DNA of 64,000 bases, taken from NCBI GenBank assembly GCA_001534745.1, contig CP013997.1:310001-374000 (forward strand), written 5' to 3'. This document shows, one piece after another, positions 32,934 through 43,429 of the stretch. The position numbers and the translations under genes were made by a program. The stretch comes from Pseudomonas monteilii (lineage in GTDB: Bacteria; Pseudomonadota; Gammaproteobacteria; Pseudomonadales; Pseudomonadaceae). Below the pieces are notes generated by a model that was given only the letters and a program-made list of their open reading frames with translations, was not told where the DNA came from and ran no database searches. The stretch's first letter is position 1, and the number at the start of each line of letters is the position of its first letter.

Positions 32934-34739
32934 TCAACGGCCCAGGACCTGGCAGTAGAACGTCCATTCGTGTTCCAGCGCATGGGCCAGGTTGGTCGCC
33001 TGGCGAAAGCCATGGCGCTCCCCGGCATAGAAATGCCCTTCGGCCTGCAGCCCCTGAGCCTTCAGTGCGGCCAGCATGCTGCGCGTCTGCTCAGGCACCA
33101 CCACCGCATCCTGCTCGCCCTGGAAGAAAATCACCGGCACCGTGATGCCTGCAGCGTGCAGCAGAGGGGTGCGTCGTGCGTAGCGGTCGGCATCCTGGTC
33201 CGGATCACCGATCAGCCAGTCCAGGTAATCGGCCTCGAACTTGTGGGTCGCGCGCGCCAGGGCCAAGGGATCGCTGACGCCGTACAGGCTGGCACCGCCG
33301 CGGAAAACGTCCCTGAACGCCAGGGCACAGAGCGTGGTATAGCCACCGGCACTGCCGCCGCGAATGAACGCCTGGGCCGGATCGATCAGCCCTTGCTCGG
33401 CCAGGTGCGCCACCACTGCGCAGGCGTCCTCCACATCGGCCTCGCCCCAGCGCAGGTGCAGCGCTTGTCGATAGGCACGCCCGTAGCCGGTGCTGCCCCG
33501 GTAGTTCAGGTCGGCGACCGCGAAGCCGCGCTGGGTCCAGTACTGGATGCGGGGGTCGAACACCGGGTAGCACGCCGAGGTCGGTCCGCCGTGGATGAAC
33601 ACCACCAGCGGCGAAGGACCTGGCGCACCCTGGGCGGGGTAGAAGAACCCATGGGCCTGCGCGTCGCCGCTGGCGTAGCGCAGCGGCTGCGGGCAGGCGA
33701 TGTCGGCCTCGGGCAAGGGCGCGACGCCACCGCTCAGCACCTTGATGGCGCCACTGTGGCGATCGAGGGCGATGACGCCGGCAGGGCGTGTCGGCGAGGC
33801 AGCGATGGCATACAAGTGCGTGTCGTTCAGCGCCAGGCTGCGAAAGCGGCTGTACTCGGTCGCCAGGCGCTGGCAGGTCTGGTCGGCAGTGCAGTGGCCC
33901 AGCACGGCGAAGCCGTCTTCGAACCAGCTGGCCACATAGGCGTCGGGGCCCAGGGGCAACCAGGTGCTGGCGCCCAGTTGCCAGGGGGCGGCGGCATGGT
34001 CGGCAGTGTCGGCAGGCAGGGCTTGCCAGCAGCCGTTGCACTCACCCCACGGCTGCCAGTAGCCGTGGCGGTCGGACAACGCGTACAGCCGGCCCTGGGC
34101 GTCGAAACGTGGTTGCTGAAGTGATGTGTCCTCGCCTCCCCCGGCGATGCAGCGGGGGGCGCCCCAGGCCCCGTCCTGGACCCGGTGCCGGTTCATCAAT
34201 CGCGTGGCGGTCCAGGGCTGGGCCGGGCGGTCCCATTCGATCCAGGCCAGGCGCTGGCCGTCGTCGCTCAGCGTGGGCGCCGCGTAGAAATCCGCACCTT
34301 CGGCCAGCACTTGGCGCCCCTGCATGTCGAGCGCCACCAGGCGGTGCTCGACCGGCTCGCCTTGGGTTTCCTCGACCGCCAGCACCTGGCGGCCATGGAC
34401 GTGCAGGTCGCCGTAGCGACGGTCTTCGGATGCGGTCAACGCCTGGGGCGCGCCACCGTCCACCGATTGGGCATAGACCTGCTGATCCGCCTCGTTGACG
34501 AAATACAGGTGCGTCTCACCCACCGTGAAGCTGCCGCCGCCGTATTCATAGACGCGGCTGCGGACGCTGAACCCATCCGGCGTCAGGCACACCGCCTGAC
34601 CGTCGCGCCAGTGCCAGAGCCGGCAGGCGCCATCGGCCGGGCGGAATTCGTTCCAGAACACGCCGGCCGGACTGACCTTGAGGTCGGCGAAATCGGTCCC
34701 GGCCGCCACCGCCTGGGCTGCACTGAAGGGCTCAGCCAC
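32934..34739 (-). CDS. pqqM: S9 prolyl-oligopeptidase-family protein of the pqq cluster
   Basis: A 601-residue serine peptidase. A beta-propeller-like N-terminal part (about 1-350) precedes an alpha/beta-hydrolase with [13 protein letters not shown] (Ser), [13 protein letters not shown] (Asp) and GERHGFRQ (His). It is the distal gene of the pqq operon in this genus, called pqqM or pqqH by different authors. The start is GTG at 34739, overlapping the pqqE stop by eight bases; the longer frame is a pqqE shadow. A role in processing PQQ precursor peptides or importing peptides is suggested by context only. Confidence 0.85.
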   Translation of the reverse strand: MAEPFSAAQAVAAGTDFADLKVSPAGVFWNEFRPADGACRLWHWRDGQAVCLTPDGFSVRSRVYEYGGGSFTVGETHLYFVNEADQQVYAQSVDGGAPQALTASEDRRYGDLHVHGRQVLAVEETQGEPVEHRLVALDMQGRQVLAEGADFYAAPTLSDDGQRLAWIEWDRPAQPWTATRLMNRHRVQDGAWGAPRCIAGGGEDTSLQQPRFDAQGRLYALSDRHGYWQPWGECNGCWQALPADTADHAAAPWQLGASTWLPLGPDAYVASWFEDGFAVLGHCTADQTCQRLATEYSRFRSLALNDTHLYAIAASPTRPAGVIALDRHSGAIKVLSGGVAPLPEADIACPQPLRYASGDAQAHGFFYPAQGAPGPSPLVVFIHGGPTSACYPVFDPRIQYWTQRGFAVADLNYRGSTGYGRAYRQALHLRWGEADVEDACAVVAHLAEQGLIDPAQAFIRGGSAGGYTTLCALAFRDVFRGGASLYGVSDPLALARATHKFEADYLDWLIGDPDQDADRYARRTPLLHAAGITVPVIFFQGEQDAVVVPEQTRSMLAALKAQGLQAEGHFYAGERHGFRQATNLAHALEHEWTFYCQVLGR

Positions 34740-35892
34740 GGGCGATGACCCGTGAGTTGCGTTCGTTGCGGAAGGTGAGGTCTTCGATGGCCTGGTGGGC
34801 ATGGTCTGCTTCCTCGCGCGCCTTGAGAATGATGTCGTGGTCGGCTGACTTGGCGCACACCGGGTCGGCATTGCTGGCGTCGCCGGTGAGCATGAAGGCC
34901 TGGCAGCGGCAGCCGCCGAAGTCCTTTTCCTTTTCGTCGCAGGAGCGGCAGGGCTCGGGCATCCACTCATAGCCCCGGAAGCGATTGAAACCGAAGGAGT
35001 CGTACCAGATGTGCCGCAAGTCATGGTCGCGCACGTTGGGGAACTGCACCGGCAACTGACGGGCGCCGTGGCAGGGCAGGGCCGTGCCGTCGGGCGTGAT
35101 CGTGAGGAACAGGCTGCCCCAGCCGTTCATGCAGGCCTTGGGGCGTTCTTCGTAGTAGTCCGGGGTGACGAAGATCAGCTTGCACGGGCTGCCGGCGGCC
35201 TTGAGCCGTTCGCGGTATTCGTTGGTGATGCGCTCGGCGCGCTCCAGTTGCTCCCGGGTCGGCAGCAGGCCCAGGCGATTGAGGTGCGCCCAGCCGTAGA
35301 ACTGACAGGTGGCCAGCTCGACGAAGTCCGCCTCCAGGGCGATGCACAGCTCGATGATGCGGTCGATCTTGTCGATGTTGTGCCGATGGGTGACGAAGTT
35401 GAGCACCATCGGGTACCCGTGGGCCTTCACCGCACGGGCCATCTCCAGTTTCTGGGCGAACGCCTTGCGCGAGCCGGCCAGCAGGTTGTTGACCGTCTCG
35501 TCGCTGGCCTGAAAGCTGATCTGGATATGGTCGAGCCCGGCCTCGCGGAAGCTGGCGATCTTGCGCTCGGTCAGGCCGATCCCCGAGGTGATCAGGTTGG
35601 TGTAGTAGCCCAGCCGCCGTGCTTCGCCGATCAGCTCGGCCAGGTCCTGACGCACCAGCGGCTCGCCGCCGGAGAAGCCCAGTTGCGCCGCGCCCAGCTC
35701 ACGGGCCTGGGCCATGACCCGGAACCATTGCTCGGTGCTCAGCTCCTGTCCCTGCTGGGCGAAGTCCAGCGGGTTGGAGCAGTACGGGCACTGCAGCGGG
35801 CAGCGGTAGGTCAGCTCGGCCAACAGCCACAGCGGCAGCCCCACCGGCGGTGCGGCGGGCAGGTCAGGCGAAGACGATCCAGTGCTCGGCAT
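34732..35892 (-). CDS. pqqE: PQQ synthesis radical-SAM protein PqqE
   Basis: A 386-residue radical-SAM enzyme that cross-links Glu and Tyr of PqqA. Cys ligands lie in [10 protein letters not shown] (CxxxCxxC), [12 protein letters not shown] is the SAM motif, and the C-terminal SPASM region has [25 protein letters not shown] and a last Cys in DPVC. PqqD is thought to present the peptide to it. Start overlaps pqqD by 29 bases. It is length-typical. Confidence 0.96.
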   Translation of the reverse strand: MPSTGSSSPDLPAAPPVGLPLWLLAELTYRCPLQCPYCSNPLDFAQQGQELSTEQWFRVMAQARELGAAQLGFSGGEPLVRQDLAELIGEARRLGYYTNLITSGIGLTERKIASFREAGLDHIQISFQASDETVNNLLAGSRKAFAQKLEMARAVKAHGYPMVLNFVTHRHNIDKIDRIIELCIALEADFVELATCQFYGWAHLNRLGLLPTREQLERAERITNEYRERLKAAGSPCKLIFVTPDYYEERPKACMNGWGSLFLTITPDGTALPCHGARQLPVQFPNVRDHDLRHIWYDSFGFNRFRGYEWMPEPCRSCDEKEKDFGGCRCQAFMLTGDASNADPVCAKSADHDIILKAREEADHAHQAIEDLTFRNERNSRVIARG

Positions 35893-36139
35893 GGGCCACC
35901 TCCATGAACTGTTCGATGTCGTCGGCGAGCTCGGGCACGTCGGCGAACTGCTCGGCCAGCGTCGCGATGATCGCGGCCACCGAACGCTGGCCGTCGATCA
36001 GCCCACCGATCAGCGCGGCGCTTTCGTTGAGCTTGATCATGCCCTCCGGGTAGAGCAGCACATGACCTTGTTGCGCCGGCTCGTACTGGAACCGGTAGCC
36101 GGGGCGCCAGCGCGGCACCTGTCGACGGTCGAAACTCAT
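35864..36139 (-). CDS. pqqD: PqqA-binding peptide chaperone PqqD
   Basis: A 91-residue RRE-type (RiPP recognition) protein that binds the PqqA peptide and delivers it to Pqq[21 protein letters not shown] and [18 protein letters not shown] with the following helical part are typical. The start overlaps the pqqC stop by four bases (ATGA) and its end overlaps pqqE, so the order C-D-E is translationally linked. Confidence 0.95.
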   Translation of the reverse strand: MSFDRRQVPRWRPGYRFQYEPAQQGHVLLYPEGMIKLNESAALIGGLIDGQRSVAAIIATLAEQFADVPELADDIEQFMEVAHAEHWIVFA

Positions 36140-36891
36140 AAGGCGATCCCCTTGTGCCAGACCCGTTCGCGGGTGACGCTGTGGTAGGGCGGACGGTCCA
36201 GTTCGTAGGCCATGCTCATGGCGTCGAGCATGCTCCAGAGGATGTCCAGCTTGAACTGCAGGATCTCCAGCATGCGCGTCTGGCTCTCACGCGTGGTGTA
36301 GTGCTGCAGGGTGATCGACAGGCCGTGCTCCACGTCGCGGCGAGCCTGGCCCAGCCGGGTGCGAAAGTAGGCGTAGCCGGCCGGATCGATCCACGGGTAG
36401 TGCTGCGGCCAGCTGTCCAGGCGCGACTGGTGGATCTGCGGCGCGAACAGCTCGGTCAGCGAGCTGCTGGCGGCCTCCTGCCAGCTCGCACGGCGGGCGA
36501 AGTTGACGTAGGCGTCCACGGCGAAGCGCACGCCGGGCAGCACCAGCTCCTGGGAGCGCAACTGGTCCGGGTCCAGGCCGACGGCCTGCCCCAGGCGCAG
36601 CCAGGCCTCGATACCGCCGTCCTCGCCTGGCGCACCGTCATGGTCGAGCAGGCGCTGGATCCACTCGCGACGCACCTCGCGGTCCGGGCAGTTGGCCAGG
36701 ATCGCGGCGTCCTTGAGCGGAATGTTCACCTGGTAGTAGAACCGGTTGGCCACCCAGCCCTGGATCTGCTCGCGGCTGGCGCGGCCTTCGTACATCGCCA
36801 CATGATAAGGGTGGTGGATGTGGTAGTAGTCGCCCTTGGCGCGCAGGGCCTGCTCGAATTCGGCAGGGGACATCGGTGGGGTGTCGCTCAT
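36136..36891 (-). CDS. pqqC: Pyrroloquinoline-quinone synthase PqqC
   Basis: A 251-residue cofactor-less oxidase of the heme-oxygenase-like fold that catalyses the last ring closure and oxidation to [23 protein letters not shown] is the N-terminal signature, and [18 protein letters not shown] and WPQHYPWID are further PqqC motifs with active-site His and Arg. Start is nine bases after the pqqB stop with GGAGG in between. Confidence 0.96.
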   Translation of the reverse strand: MSDTPPMSPAEFEQALRAKGDYYHIHHPYHVAMYEGRASREQIQGWVANRFYYQVNIPLKDAAILANCPDREVRREWIQRLLDHDGAPGEDGGIEAWLRLGQAVGLDPDQLRSQELVLPGVRFAVDAYVNFARRASWQEAASSSLTELFAPQIHQSRLDSWPQHYPWIDPAGYAYFRTRLGQARRDVEHGLSITLQHYTTRESQTRMLEILQFKLDILWSMLDAMSMAYELDRPPYHSVTRERVWHKGIAL

Positions 36892-36899
36892 GGGGCCTC

Positions 36900-37811
36900 C
36901 TACAGCTCGATGCTCATGCCGTCATAGGCGACTTCGACGCCCCGACGCTGGACCTCGGCCCGCTCCGGCGACGCTTCGTCGAGGATCGGGTTGGTGTTGT
37001 TGATGTGGATCAGCACCTTGCGCTGGCGCTCGAACCCGTCGAGCACCTCGAGCATGCCGCCCGGGCCGTTCTGGGCCAGGTGGCCCATCTCGCGGCCGGT
37101 GCGGGTGCCGACGCCGCGGCGCTGCATCTCATCATCCTCCCACAGCGTGCCGTCGACCAGCAGGCAGTCGGCGTCGTGCATCATGCGCAGCAGCGCGTCA
37201 TCGACCTGGCCCAGGCCGGGCGCGTAAAACAGCGTGCCGCCGGTGCGCAGGTCCTCGACCAGCAGGCCCAGGTTGTCGCCGGGGTGCGGGTCGAAACGGT
37301 GGGGCGAATAGGGCGGCGCGGCGCTGCGCAGAGGGAAGGGCGTGAAGCGCAGGTTCGGGCAGGCCGGGATGACGAAGCTGCCCTGCAGCTCGATGCGGTT
37401 CCAGTGCAGGCCGCCGTTCCAGTGGCTGAGCATGGTGAACAGCGGGAAACCCGTGCTCAGGTCCTGGTGCACCATGTCGGTACACCAGACCTGGTGCGGG
37501 CAGCCTTCGCGCAGGCTCAGCAGGCCGGTGGTGTGGTCGATCTGGCTGTCGAGCAGCACGATGGCGTCGATGCCGGTGTCGCGCAAGGCTCGCGCCGGCT
37601 GCATCGGCGCGAAGGCCTGCAGTTGTGCGCGGATGTCCGGCGAGGCGTTGCAGAGGATCCAGTGCTCGCCGTCGTCGGACAGGGCGATCGACGATTGGGT
37701 ACGGGCGCTGGCGCGCAGCGTGCCGTCGCGAAAGCCCTTGCAGTTGACGCAGTTGCAGTTCCACTGCGGGAAGCCACCGCCTGCGGCGGAGCCAAGGATC
37801 TGGATGTACAT
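36900..37811 (-). CDS. pqqB: PqqB, metallo-beta-lactamase-fold oxygenase
   Basis: A 303-residue metallo-beta-lactamase-fold protein, thought to hydroxylate the tyrosine of the cross-linked peptide. The N-terminus [20 protein letters not shown] is diagnostic, with a Cys zinc knuckle. [15 protein letters not shown] is the modified metal-binding loop, and [11 protein letters not shown] holds a later His. It follows pqqA across a terminator-like hairpin that lets only part of the transcript through. Confidence 0.95.
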   Translation of the reverse strand: MYIQILGSAAGGGFPQWNCNCVNCKGFRDGTLRASARTQSSIALSDDGEHWILCNASPDIRAQLQAFAPMQPARALRDTGIDAIVLLDSQIDHTTGLLSLREGCPHQVWCTDMVHQDLSTGFPLFTMLSHWNGGLHWNRIELQGSFVIPACPNLRFTPFPLRSAAPPYSPHRFDPHPGDNLGLLVEDLRTGGTLFYAPGLGQVDDALLRMMHDADCLLVDGTLWEDDEMQRRGVGTRTGREMGHLAQNGPGGMLEVLDGFERQRKVLIHINNTNPILDEASPERAEVQRRGVEVAYDGMSIEL

Positions 37812-37833
37812 GGAGACTCCGTGACCAAAAATG

Positions 37834-37858
37834 AAAACGCCCCGGCAAAGCCGAGGCG
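37834..37858 (-). terminator. Terminator/attenuator between pqqA and pqqB
   Basis: On the minus strand CGCCTCGGC-TTT-GCCGGGGCG is followed by TTTT. It begins 18 bases after pqqA stops and would limit read-through so that the PqqA substrate peptide is made in excess of the enzymes. Confidence 0.75.
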
Positions 37859-37875
37859 CCCTGACGCGTGGGGCA

Positions 37876-37947
37876 TCAACGGCTGGCGAAGTACATGGTC
37901 ACTTCGAAGCCGATGCGCAGGTCGGTGTAAGCAGGTTTGGTCCACAT
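37876..37947 (-). CDS. pqqA: PQQ precursor peptide PqqA
   Basis: A 23-residue ribosomal peptide, [20 protein letters not shown] plus ASR, that is the backbone of PQQ. Glu15 and Tyr19 (EVTMY) are the residues cross-linked by PqqE. An AAGGAG precedes the ATG by about eight bases. At 23 residues it is the short Pseudomonas form, and it was found only by reading the sequence between pqqF and pqqB. Confidence 0.97.
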   Translation of the reverse strand: MWTKPAYTDLRIGFEVTMYFASR

Positions 37948-38124
37948 AGGAAAACTCCTTCCGGGGGGAATCAGGGGAATGCCAGGTATTGGGCGTCGTT
38001 TCAGGGGCGAGGTTCCCTCGGGGCAGGCGCCTACGTATTACAAGATGCGATGAAAGGCATCGGCGTGTCCGCAGGTGTCATGCCGCAAGAGAGATCGGCT
38101 CGGCCAAGGTGGAATGATAGCGTG

Positions 38125-40464
38125 CTAATGAACGAAGTGCGATCTCTGTGCCAGCCAGCCCGGCGGCATCGGACCATTGGCCAGGCACTGCCACCCCTCG
38201 TCAGGCGTGCGCAGACTGGAGAGCGTACGGTCCAGGTCCGCCTGGGTCACGTCGCCGAGCCGCTGGCGAAGGTCGCCCAGACAGTCCGGTCGAGCGGCCA
38301 GGTGCGCCTGCCAGTACCAGGCCGCCGTCTCCTGATCTTCCAGGGTCGACGGCGCGAGCTGGTCGAGCAGCGCGTGCTGCCGTTCAGGGGTCAGCGTTAC
38401 CGGGGCGTCCAGCACCTCTCGCACATGCTCCAGCAGACGGTGCGGGTCGGTGCCGGGCGACTGCACGCCGAACAGCAGGCCGTGTCGGCCTTCGACCGTG
38501 CGGAATCCGCTGAAGACGGCATAGCCCAGTTGCAGCTCCACCCGCAGACGCTGGTAGAACGGGCCTTGCAGCGCATGCGCCAGCAGGCGGCCTTCTGCCT
38601 CGCGCGGGGCAGGCACGGGGCAGAACAGCAGCAAGGCGTGTTCGCGGCTGGCGGTGGTGACGGTGTGCCAATGCGCGGCTTCGAGGGTCGGGCGTGGCGC
38701 AGGCCGCGCCACCTGGCCTGGAAGCGACTGCAGGACCGCGCCCAGTACCGCCAGCGCCTGCGGGTCGAACCCCAGGGCCATGCCGTGCCAGCGGGCCTCC
38801 CGCCACTGCCGGTCGAGCGTGGGCTGCCCAGCCTGCTCGTCGGCCCGTGCTTCAGGTGCCGTATCGAGGGCCAGGCATGCAGGCAATTGCTTGAGCAACG
38901 CCCGGATTGGCATCAAGGGGGGCTCAAGGTCGGAGAGGTCGCACGCGGCGTCGTCCAAGGGGGCCTGGAGTGCGGCAAGGACATCTGGCAGGGCATGGAG
39001 CACGGCCGCCGGTCGACCTGTGCAGCGCAGTTGCCACTGGGCGCCCAGGTCCTCGCTCTGGAGGGTGAGCGCAGCACGCCGGGCGCGTGTCTGCAAGGCG
39101 CTCAGCCGACGGGCGAGGCAGGTGACTTCATGGGTCTGGAGCGGCCGAGGGAAGTGCCAGCGCAGGTAGAGGACGGCCAGGCCCTGCGAGGCAGATAGCG
39201 CGTCGCAGGTGACCAGCTGTGGCGGCACGGGGTGGGGGGGCAGCGCCGGCAGGGCCGGGTCGAGCCAGGCATCGACCGGGGGTAGATGCCAGGCCCCTCG
39301 TTCTGCGGTGGGGCAGTGCGCAAGCAACACATGCAGGGCGTGTCGTGCCTGGGCATCGAGCCCCTGGAAAGGCCGTCCGCAGCTGTCGCGGCGGGCCAGG
39401 TCGAGCGCGCTCGCCCGTTCACCCTGCGCCTGCTGCATGCGTCCGAATTCATCATGTAGCGGTGCCAGGTCGTGGGTCGCGAGAAAGCCCAGCCAGCCCT
39501 GCAGCAGCCGTTGCACCTCGTCGGCGTGCACCGGGTCGTCAAGCTGCACATGCAGGGACCATAGGGCCTGGTCGGCATGGCTGTACAACACCTCGGTGCT
39601 CACCTCGCGCACCCAGCCGCGTTGTTCGAGCAGGCCTCGCCAGGTGCCTTCCCGGTCATCTGTTAGCCAGCCCAGCAGGGCTTCCAGGGCGGCTTCGGCG
39701 CCTTCGGGGAGCGCTTCGTGGGCGAACAGCAGGTCCAGACGCGTGCCGTCCTGACGGGGTAGCAGAGGCGTCTCGAGCAGCGGTGGTGGCGTCTGCCGGA
39801 GCGCGGGCGTGCCTGGGCGCAACAGCCGGCCGAAGGTGTCGCCCAAGGCCTGCAGCGTCTCCAGCGGCTGTGGCCCGCACAGGCTCAAGGTGATGTGCGC
39901 GCCCTGGTAGAAGCGCTGGTGAAACCCGTGCAAGGCCTGCTGGAACGCCGGATCTTGTATGGGCAGGGTATAGCGGTTGCCGGCCTGGAACGCGCTCAGC
40001 GGATGCCGTGGCGATACCCGTTGCAGGCGCGCGAAAGCCTGCTGCGCCTGGGCATCCCGCGACCAGGCGATGAACTCGGCGTGGATCACCTCACGCTCGC
40101 GGCACTGCCTGGCCAGGCCCAGGTCCGGCTCGGCGAGCATTTGACACAATCGCTCGAGGCTGCCGGCCAAGGCCGGCGGCGGCACCTCGAAGAAGAAGTC
40201 GGTGGTGCGCTCGCGGGTGCTGGCGTTGACCTGGCCTCCGTGGCGCTGCACGTGCCGCATCAGCCCGTCCTCGAGCGGAAACCGCGCGGTGCCGAGAAAC
40301 AGCAGGTGCTCGAGAAAGTGCGCCAGCCCCGGCCAGGCCGCCGATGCGTCGTGGCTGCCGGCCTGGACGCGCAGGGCCGCGGCGCTGCGTTTGAGGTGCG
40401 GCGCATGGCGCAGGGTCAGGTGCAGGCCGTTGTCCAGCACGAGGTGGCGGGTGATATCAGGCAT
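38125..40464 (-). CDS. pqqF: PqqF, M16 zinc protease for PqqA
   Basis: A 779-residue M16 (insulinase/pitrilysin) peptidase. HFLEH in WPGLAHFLEHLLFLG is the inverted zinc motif, with a downstream Glu in REREVIHAEF. It is thought to trim the PqqA-derived intermediate. It lies upstream of pqqA in the same direction, 177 bp apart, which probably contains the main pqqA promoter. The ATG at 40464 is preceded by GGGAG; the frame extends 88 residues further but those overlap davA in antisense-like shadow. The 16-residue start at 40491 lacks such a site. Confidence 0.92.
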   Translation of the reverse strand: MPDITRHLVLDNGLHLTLRHAPHLKRSAAALRVQAGSHDASAAWPGLAHFLEHLLFLGTARFPLEDGLMRHVQRHGGQVNASTRERTTDFFFEVPPPALAGSLERLCQMLAEPDLGLARQCREREVIHAEFIAWSRDAQAQQAFARLQRVSPRHPLSAFQAGNRYTLPIQDPAFQQALHGFHQRFYQGAHITLSLCGPQPLETLQALGDTFGRLLRPGTPALRQTPPPLLETPLLPRQDGTRLDLLFAHEALPEGAEAALEALLGWLTDDREGTWRGLLEQRGWVREVSTEVLYSHADQALWSLHVQLDDPVHADEVQRLLQGWLGFLATHDLAPLHDEFGRMQQAQGERASALDLARRDSCGRPFQGLDAQARHALHVLLAHCPTAERGAWHLPPVDAWLDPALPALPPHPVPPQLVTCDALSASQGLAVLYLRWHFPRPLQTHEVTCLARRLSALQTRARRAALTLQSEDLGAQWQLRCTGRPAAVLHALPDVLAALQAPLDDAACDLSDLEPPLMPIRALLKQLPACLALDTAPEARADEQAGQPTLDRQWREARWHGMALGFDPQALAVLGAVLQSLPGQVARPAPRPTLEAAHWHTVTTASREHALLLFCPVPAPREAEGRLLAHALQGPFYQRLRVELQLGYAVFSGFRTVEGRHGLLFGVQSPGTDPHRLLEHVREVLDAPVTLTPERQHALLDQLAPSTLEDQETAAWYWQAHLAARPDCLGDLRQRLGDVTQADLDRTLSSLRTPDEGWQCLANGPMPPGWLAQRSHFVH

Positions 40465-40502
40465 GGGGGCTCCCGTGAAACGAGCCTCCATGCTAGCGGA
40501 TA

Positions 40503-41303
40503 TCAGCGGCGAGGCGCAGCGCCGTGCAGGTCGTGGCGCACATCGCTCAGGTAGGGGAAGTCGGCGCGGCTCGCGGTCAGGTGATCGCGGTTCAGGTCCG
40601 CCAGCAACAGGCATGCCTCCTGCCCGGCCATGGCCAGCAGGCTGCCGTCTGGCGCGACGATGCTGCTCTGGCCGCAGTAGACCAGCGTCGCTTCGGCGCC
40701 ACAGTAGTTGGCGTAGACCAGGTAGCACTGGTTTTCCTGGGCCCGCACACGCACGGTGAACTGGCAGACGAAGTCGTAGGGCACCATGTTGGCAGTGGGC
40801 ACCACGATCAGCTCGGCGCCGGCCAGCGCCAGGCGCCGGGTATTCTCTGGGAACTCGACGTCGTAGCAGATCAGCAGCCCGAGTTTCCAGCCTTCCAGCT
40901 CGACCACCGGGAAGTGGTCGTCACCTGGGCTGAACAGGCTGCGGTCCAAGGCGCCGAACAAGTGCGTCTTGCGGTAGTTGCACAGACGGCGGCCATTGGC
41001 GTCGATCAGCTGCACGCTGTTGTAGCACGCCCCCTCGTGCCCTTGCTCGGGATAGCCGTAGACGATCGCCAAGCCCTGCTGCTGGGCGATGGCCGCCACG
41101 GCCTGCGCCGAAGCGCCGTCCACGGGCTCGGCCAGGCGGGTGACGGCCTCGAGACCGATATCGTAGCCGGTCAAAAACATCTCCGGGCACACCAGCAGGC
41201 GCGCCCCTTGGGCTGCCGCCTGCTCGGCCTGCTGGCGCAGGCGCTCGAGGTTGCCGGCGACGTCGAGCGGGCCAGGATGGCCTTGAAACAGGGCGATGCG
41301 CAT
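40503..41303 (-). CDS. davA: 5-aminopentanamidase (nitrilase superfamily)
   Basis: A 266-residue carbon-nitrogen hydrolase. The Glu-Lys-Cys triad is intact: LLVCPEMFLTGYD, YRKTHLFG and LLICYDVEFPEN. Placed directly downstream of lysine 2-monooxygenase, it should convert 5-aminopentanamide to 5-aminovalerate in the lysine-to-glutarate route. The ATG at 41303 (MRIALFQGHPGPLD) is where the family begins and lies 16 bp after the davB stop. Enzymes of this branch also include amidases of other specificity, so the role rests on context. Confidence 0.9.
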   Translation of the reverse strand: MRIALFQGHPGPLDVAGNLERLRQQAEQAAAQGARLLVCPEMFLTGYDIGLEAVTRLAEPVDGASAQAVAAIAQQQGLAIVYGYPEQGHEGACYNSVQLIDANGRRLCNYRKTHLFGALDRSLFSPGDDHFPVVELEGWKLGLLICYDVEFPENTRRLALAGAELIVVPTANMVPYDFVCQFTVRVRAQENQCYLVYANYCGAEATLVYCGQSSIVAPDGSLLAMAGQEACLLLADLNRDHLTASRADFPYLSDVRHDLHGAAPRR

Positions 41304-41319
41304 CGAAGGGCTCCAGGTG

Positions 41320-43002
41320 TCAGTCGGGCAGGGCGATCGGGCCGATCTCATCGAACACGTCGCCGGGGCCCGGGTTGTCCGGGTGGGTCCGGCCACCGAA
41401 GTGGGTCATGATACCCCACACCGCATTGAGCGATGTCTGCACCGCGCCTTCGACCCAGGCCGGTGTCCATGATACGTCGTCGCCGGCTAGGAAGATGCCA
41501 CGGTGTTCGGCCGGCATGTCCTGCTGCATGAAGTGGGCGTACATGCGCTGGTTGTAGCGATAGTGGCCAGGCAGGGCGCCCTTGAAGGCTCCGAGGAAAT
41601 ACGGGTCGGCCTCCCAGGAAATGGTGATCGGGTCGCCGATGATGTGCCCGGCGATGTCGGTCTTGGGGTAGATCTTCTTCAGCGCGTCGAGCGCCAGCTG
41701 CACGCGCCGCTCCACCGGGTGCGGCAGCATCTTCAGCGCATCGCTCATCCAGGCGTAGGACAGGCAGATCACCCCCGGCCGGTCGTCACCGTTGTCGAAC
41801 AGGTAGGTGCCCCGGGTCAGCCGGTCGGTGAGGGTCATGCTCAGCAGGTCGCGGCCGGTCTCCGGGTCCTTGTCCTTCCAGAACGGCCGGTCGACCATGA
41901 CGAAGGTCTTGGACGACTGCATGTAGCGGGTGCGGTCCAGCGCCATCCACAACTTCTGCGAGAACAGCGATTCCTCGCAATCGATCTGGGTGGTCAGCAG
42001 CCAGCTCTGGCAGGTGACCAGCACGGCGGCGTACTCGCGGGTGTCGCCCCAGCTGTCGGTCACCGCCAGGCGCTCGTCGGCCCCTCGGGCGATACGCCGT
42101 ACGCCACTGCGCGGCGCACCCCCATGCAGCGAGCGCAGGCTGGTGCCGGCCGGCCAGTGCACGCAGCGCTCCGGCACGTGTCGCCAGATGCCCTGGGGCA
42201 CCTGCTCCACGCCCCCGACCACCAGGTGCTGGTGCTCGTCGCAGTTGGTCATCACCACCCGGAAGATCTCCAGCATCGAGTTGGGGAAGTCCGAGTCCCA
42301 GCCACCGGTGCCGAAACCGACCTGACCGAACACCTCGCGGTGCAGGAAGCTCAGCTTGGCGAAGGCCTGCGAGGTGGCGACGAAATCGTAGAAGGTACGG
42401 TCGTCCCACAGCGGCACCAAGGTGTTCCACAACGCTTTGAGGCGCGGCACGTCGCGTTCGCGGATGGCCTGCTGGATGTCGCTGAACTGGGCACGGTCTT
42501 CCAGGGCATCGGCCCAGGCTTCGGCCACTTCATGGAACAAGGCGGGCAGGTCTGCCGGCGACTCGGCATAGAAAGTCTGCCCCTCCAGGTCGATCACCGT
42601 GCTGCTGGAGGCCGCGCTCAGGGGGTTGGGAAAGGGTTTGGTCTTCAGGCCCAGCTTGTCGACGTAGTGATAGAACGCCGTGGACGACACCGGAAAGCGC
42701 ATCCCGCCCAGCTCGGCGACGATGCCGTCGGTGCCGTTGAAGGCCTGCGAACGCAGCCGCCCACCCAGCTTGGACGCTTCGTAGACCACCGGCTTTAGGC
42801 CCAGTTTCATCAACTCGTAGGCCGCCACCAGCCCGGCGATCCCCGCGCCGACGATGGCGACTTCCTCGCCGTGCCGGTCGGTCGGCACGCTGCCCAGACC
42901 GGCGGGGTGCTCGAGCCAGTCGTCGAAGGCGAAGGGAAAATCCGGGCCGAACAGGGTGACCGGGGGTTTGCCATCGGCGGGGTGACGGTTCTTCTTGTTC
43001 AT
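41320..43002 (-). CDS. davB: L-lysine 2-monooxygenase
   Basis: A 560-residue flavoprotein amine oxidase. VAIVGAGIAGLVAAYELMKL is the FAD-binding Rossmann motif, and GGRLRSQAFNG and ELGGMRFPVS complete the N-terminal FAD site. The end GIFLAGDDVSWTPAWVEGAV is the C-terminal FAD contact. DavB oxidises and decarboxylates lysine to 5-aminopentanamide, the first step of the AMV pathway of P. putida. It is paired with davA. The later davT/davD genes are not in this window. Confidence 0.92.
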   Translation of the reverse strand: MNKKNRHPADGKPPVTLFGPDFPFAFDDWLEHPAGLGSVPTDRHGEEVAIVGAGIAGLVAAYELMKLGLKPVVYEASKLGGRLRSQAFNGTDGIVAELGGMRFPVSSTAFYHYVDKLGLKTKPFPNPLSAASSSTVIDLEGQTFYAESPADLPALFHEVAEAWADALEDRAQFSDIQQAIRERDVPRLKALWNTLVPLWDDRTFYDFVATSQAFAKLSFLHREVFGQVGFGTGGWDSDFPNSMLEIFRVVMTNCDEHQHLVVGGVEQVPQGIWRHVPERCVHWPAGTSLRSLHGGAPRSGVRRIARGADERLAVTDSWGDTREYAAVLVTCQSWLLTTQIDCEESLFSQKLWMALDRTRYMQSSKTFVMVDRPFWKDKDPETGRDLLSMTLTDRLTRGTYLFDNGDDRPGVICLSYAWMSDALKMLPHPVERRVQLALDALKKIYPKTDIAGHIIGDPITISWEADPYFLGAFKGALPGHYRYNQRMYAHFMQQDMPAEHRGIFLAGDDVSWTPAWVEGAVQTSLNAVWGIMTHFGGRTHPDNPGPGDVFDEIGPIALPD

Positions 43003-43429
43003 GTCGTGGCCTTGGGCGGGGTAGCGGGATGGAATGAGTATAGGTAGGGCTGAGTGACAGGTTAGAGGGGGAGGGCGTGGGAAGTAAGACGAAAGGTGAT
43101 GGCGGATTGTGTGGGTTTTTAGCGTTGTGACGAGGTGGTGGGTGAAAGTGACGAACCGCTTTGGTTTTGCAGGGGAAGCGGGGGCTAATCCTGGGTGATG
43201 AACCTGGAGGAAATGAGAGCGCTGGTTTTACGGGCCCTGTGGGCCCGATCGCGGCACTGGGGCCGCTCCTACAGGTGACCGCGATAGCCTGCAACCCTGC
43301 GGTAGGGCTACGGGTGTAGGAGCGGCCCCTGTGCCGCGATCGGGCCCGCTAGGGCCCGCAAATCCAACACCACCGACCGATCAGGCACACCCATCCAGCG
43401 CAGCCAAAACGCTCCGCCACCCCACGAAT
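43003..43429. other. Gap between davB and the Lrp gene
   Basis: 427 bp without a gene. The half next to davB is purine-rich on the + strand with no repeats I recognise and should hold the davB promoter. The half next to the regulator gene is a BIME copy (next entry). Confidence 0.6.
43232..43360. repeat. BIME copy, related to 13041-13167
   Basis: GGGCCCTGTGGGCCCGATCG then CGGCACTGGGGCCGCTCCTA is mirrored by GGAGCGGCCCCTGTGCCGCG and GGGCCCGCTAGGGCCC. The centre GTGACCGCGATAGCCTG is shared with the copy at 13041. It separates the Lrp gene from davB and could form a large stem-loop in the transcript. Confidence 0.8.

Noticed and set aside
32934..35024. 696-codon version of the S9 peptidase
   Set aside because: The extra 95 codons lie inside pqqE in another frame; the GTG at 34739 gives a normal N-terminus and an eight-base overlap.
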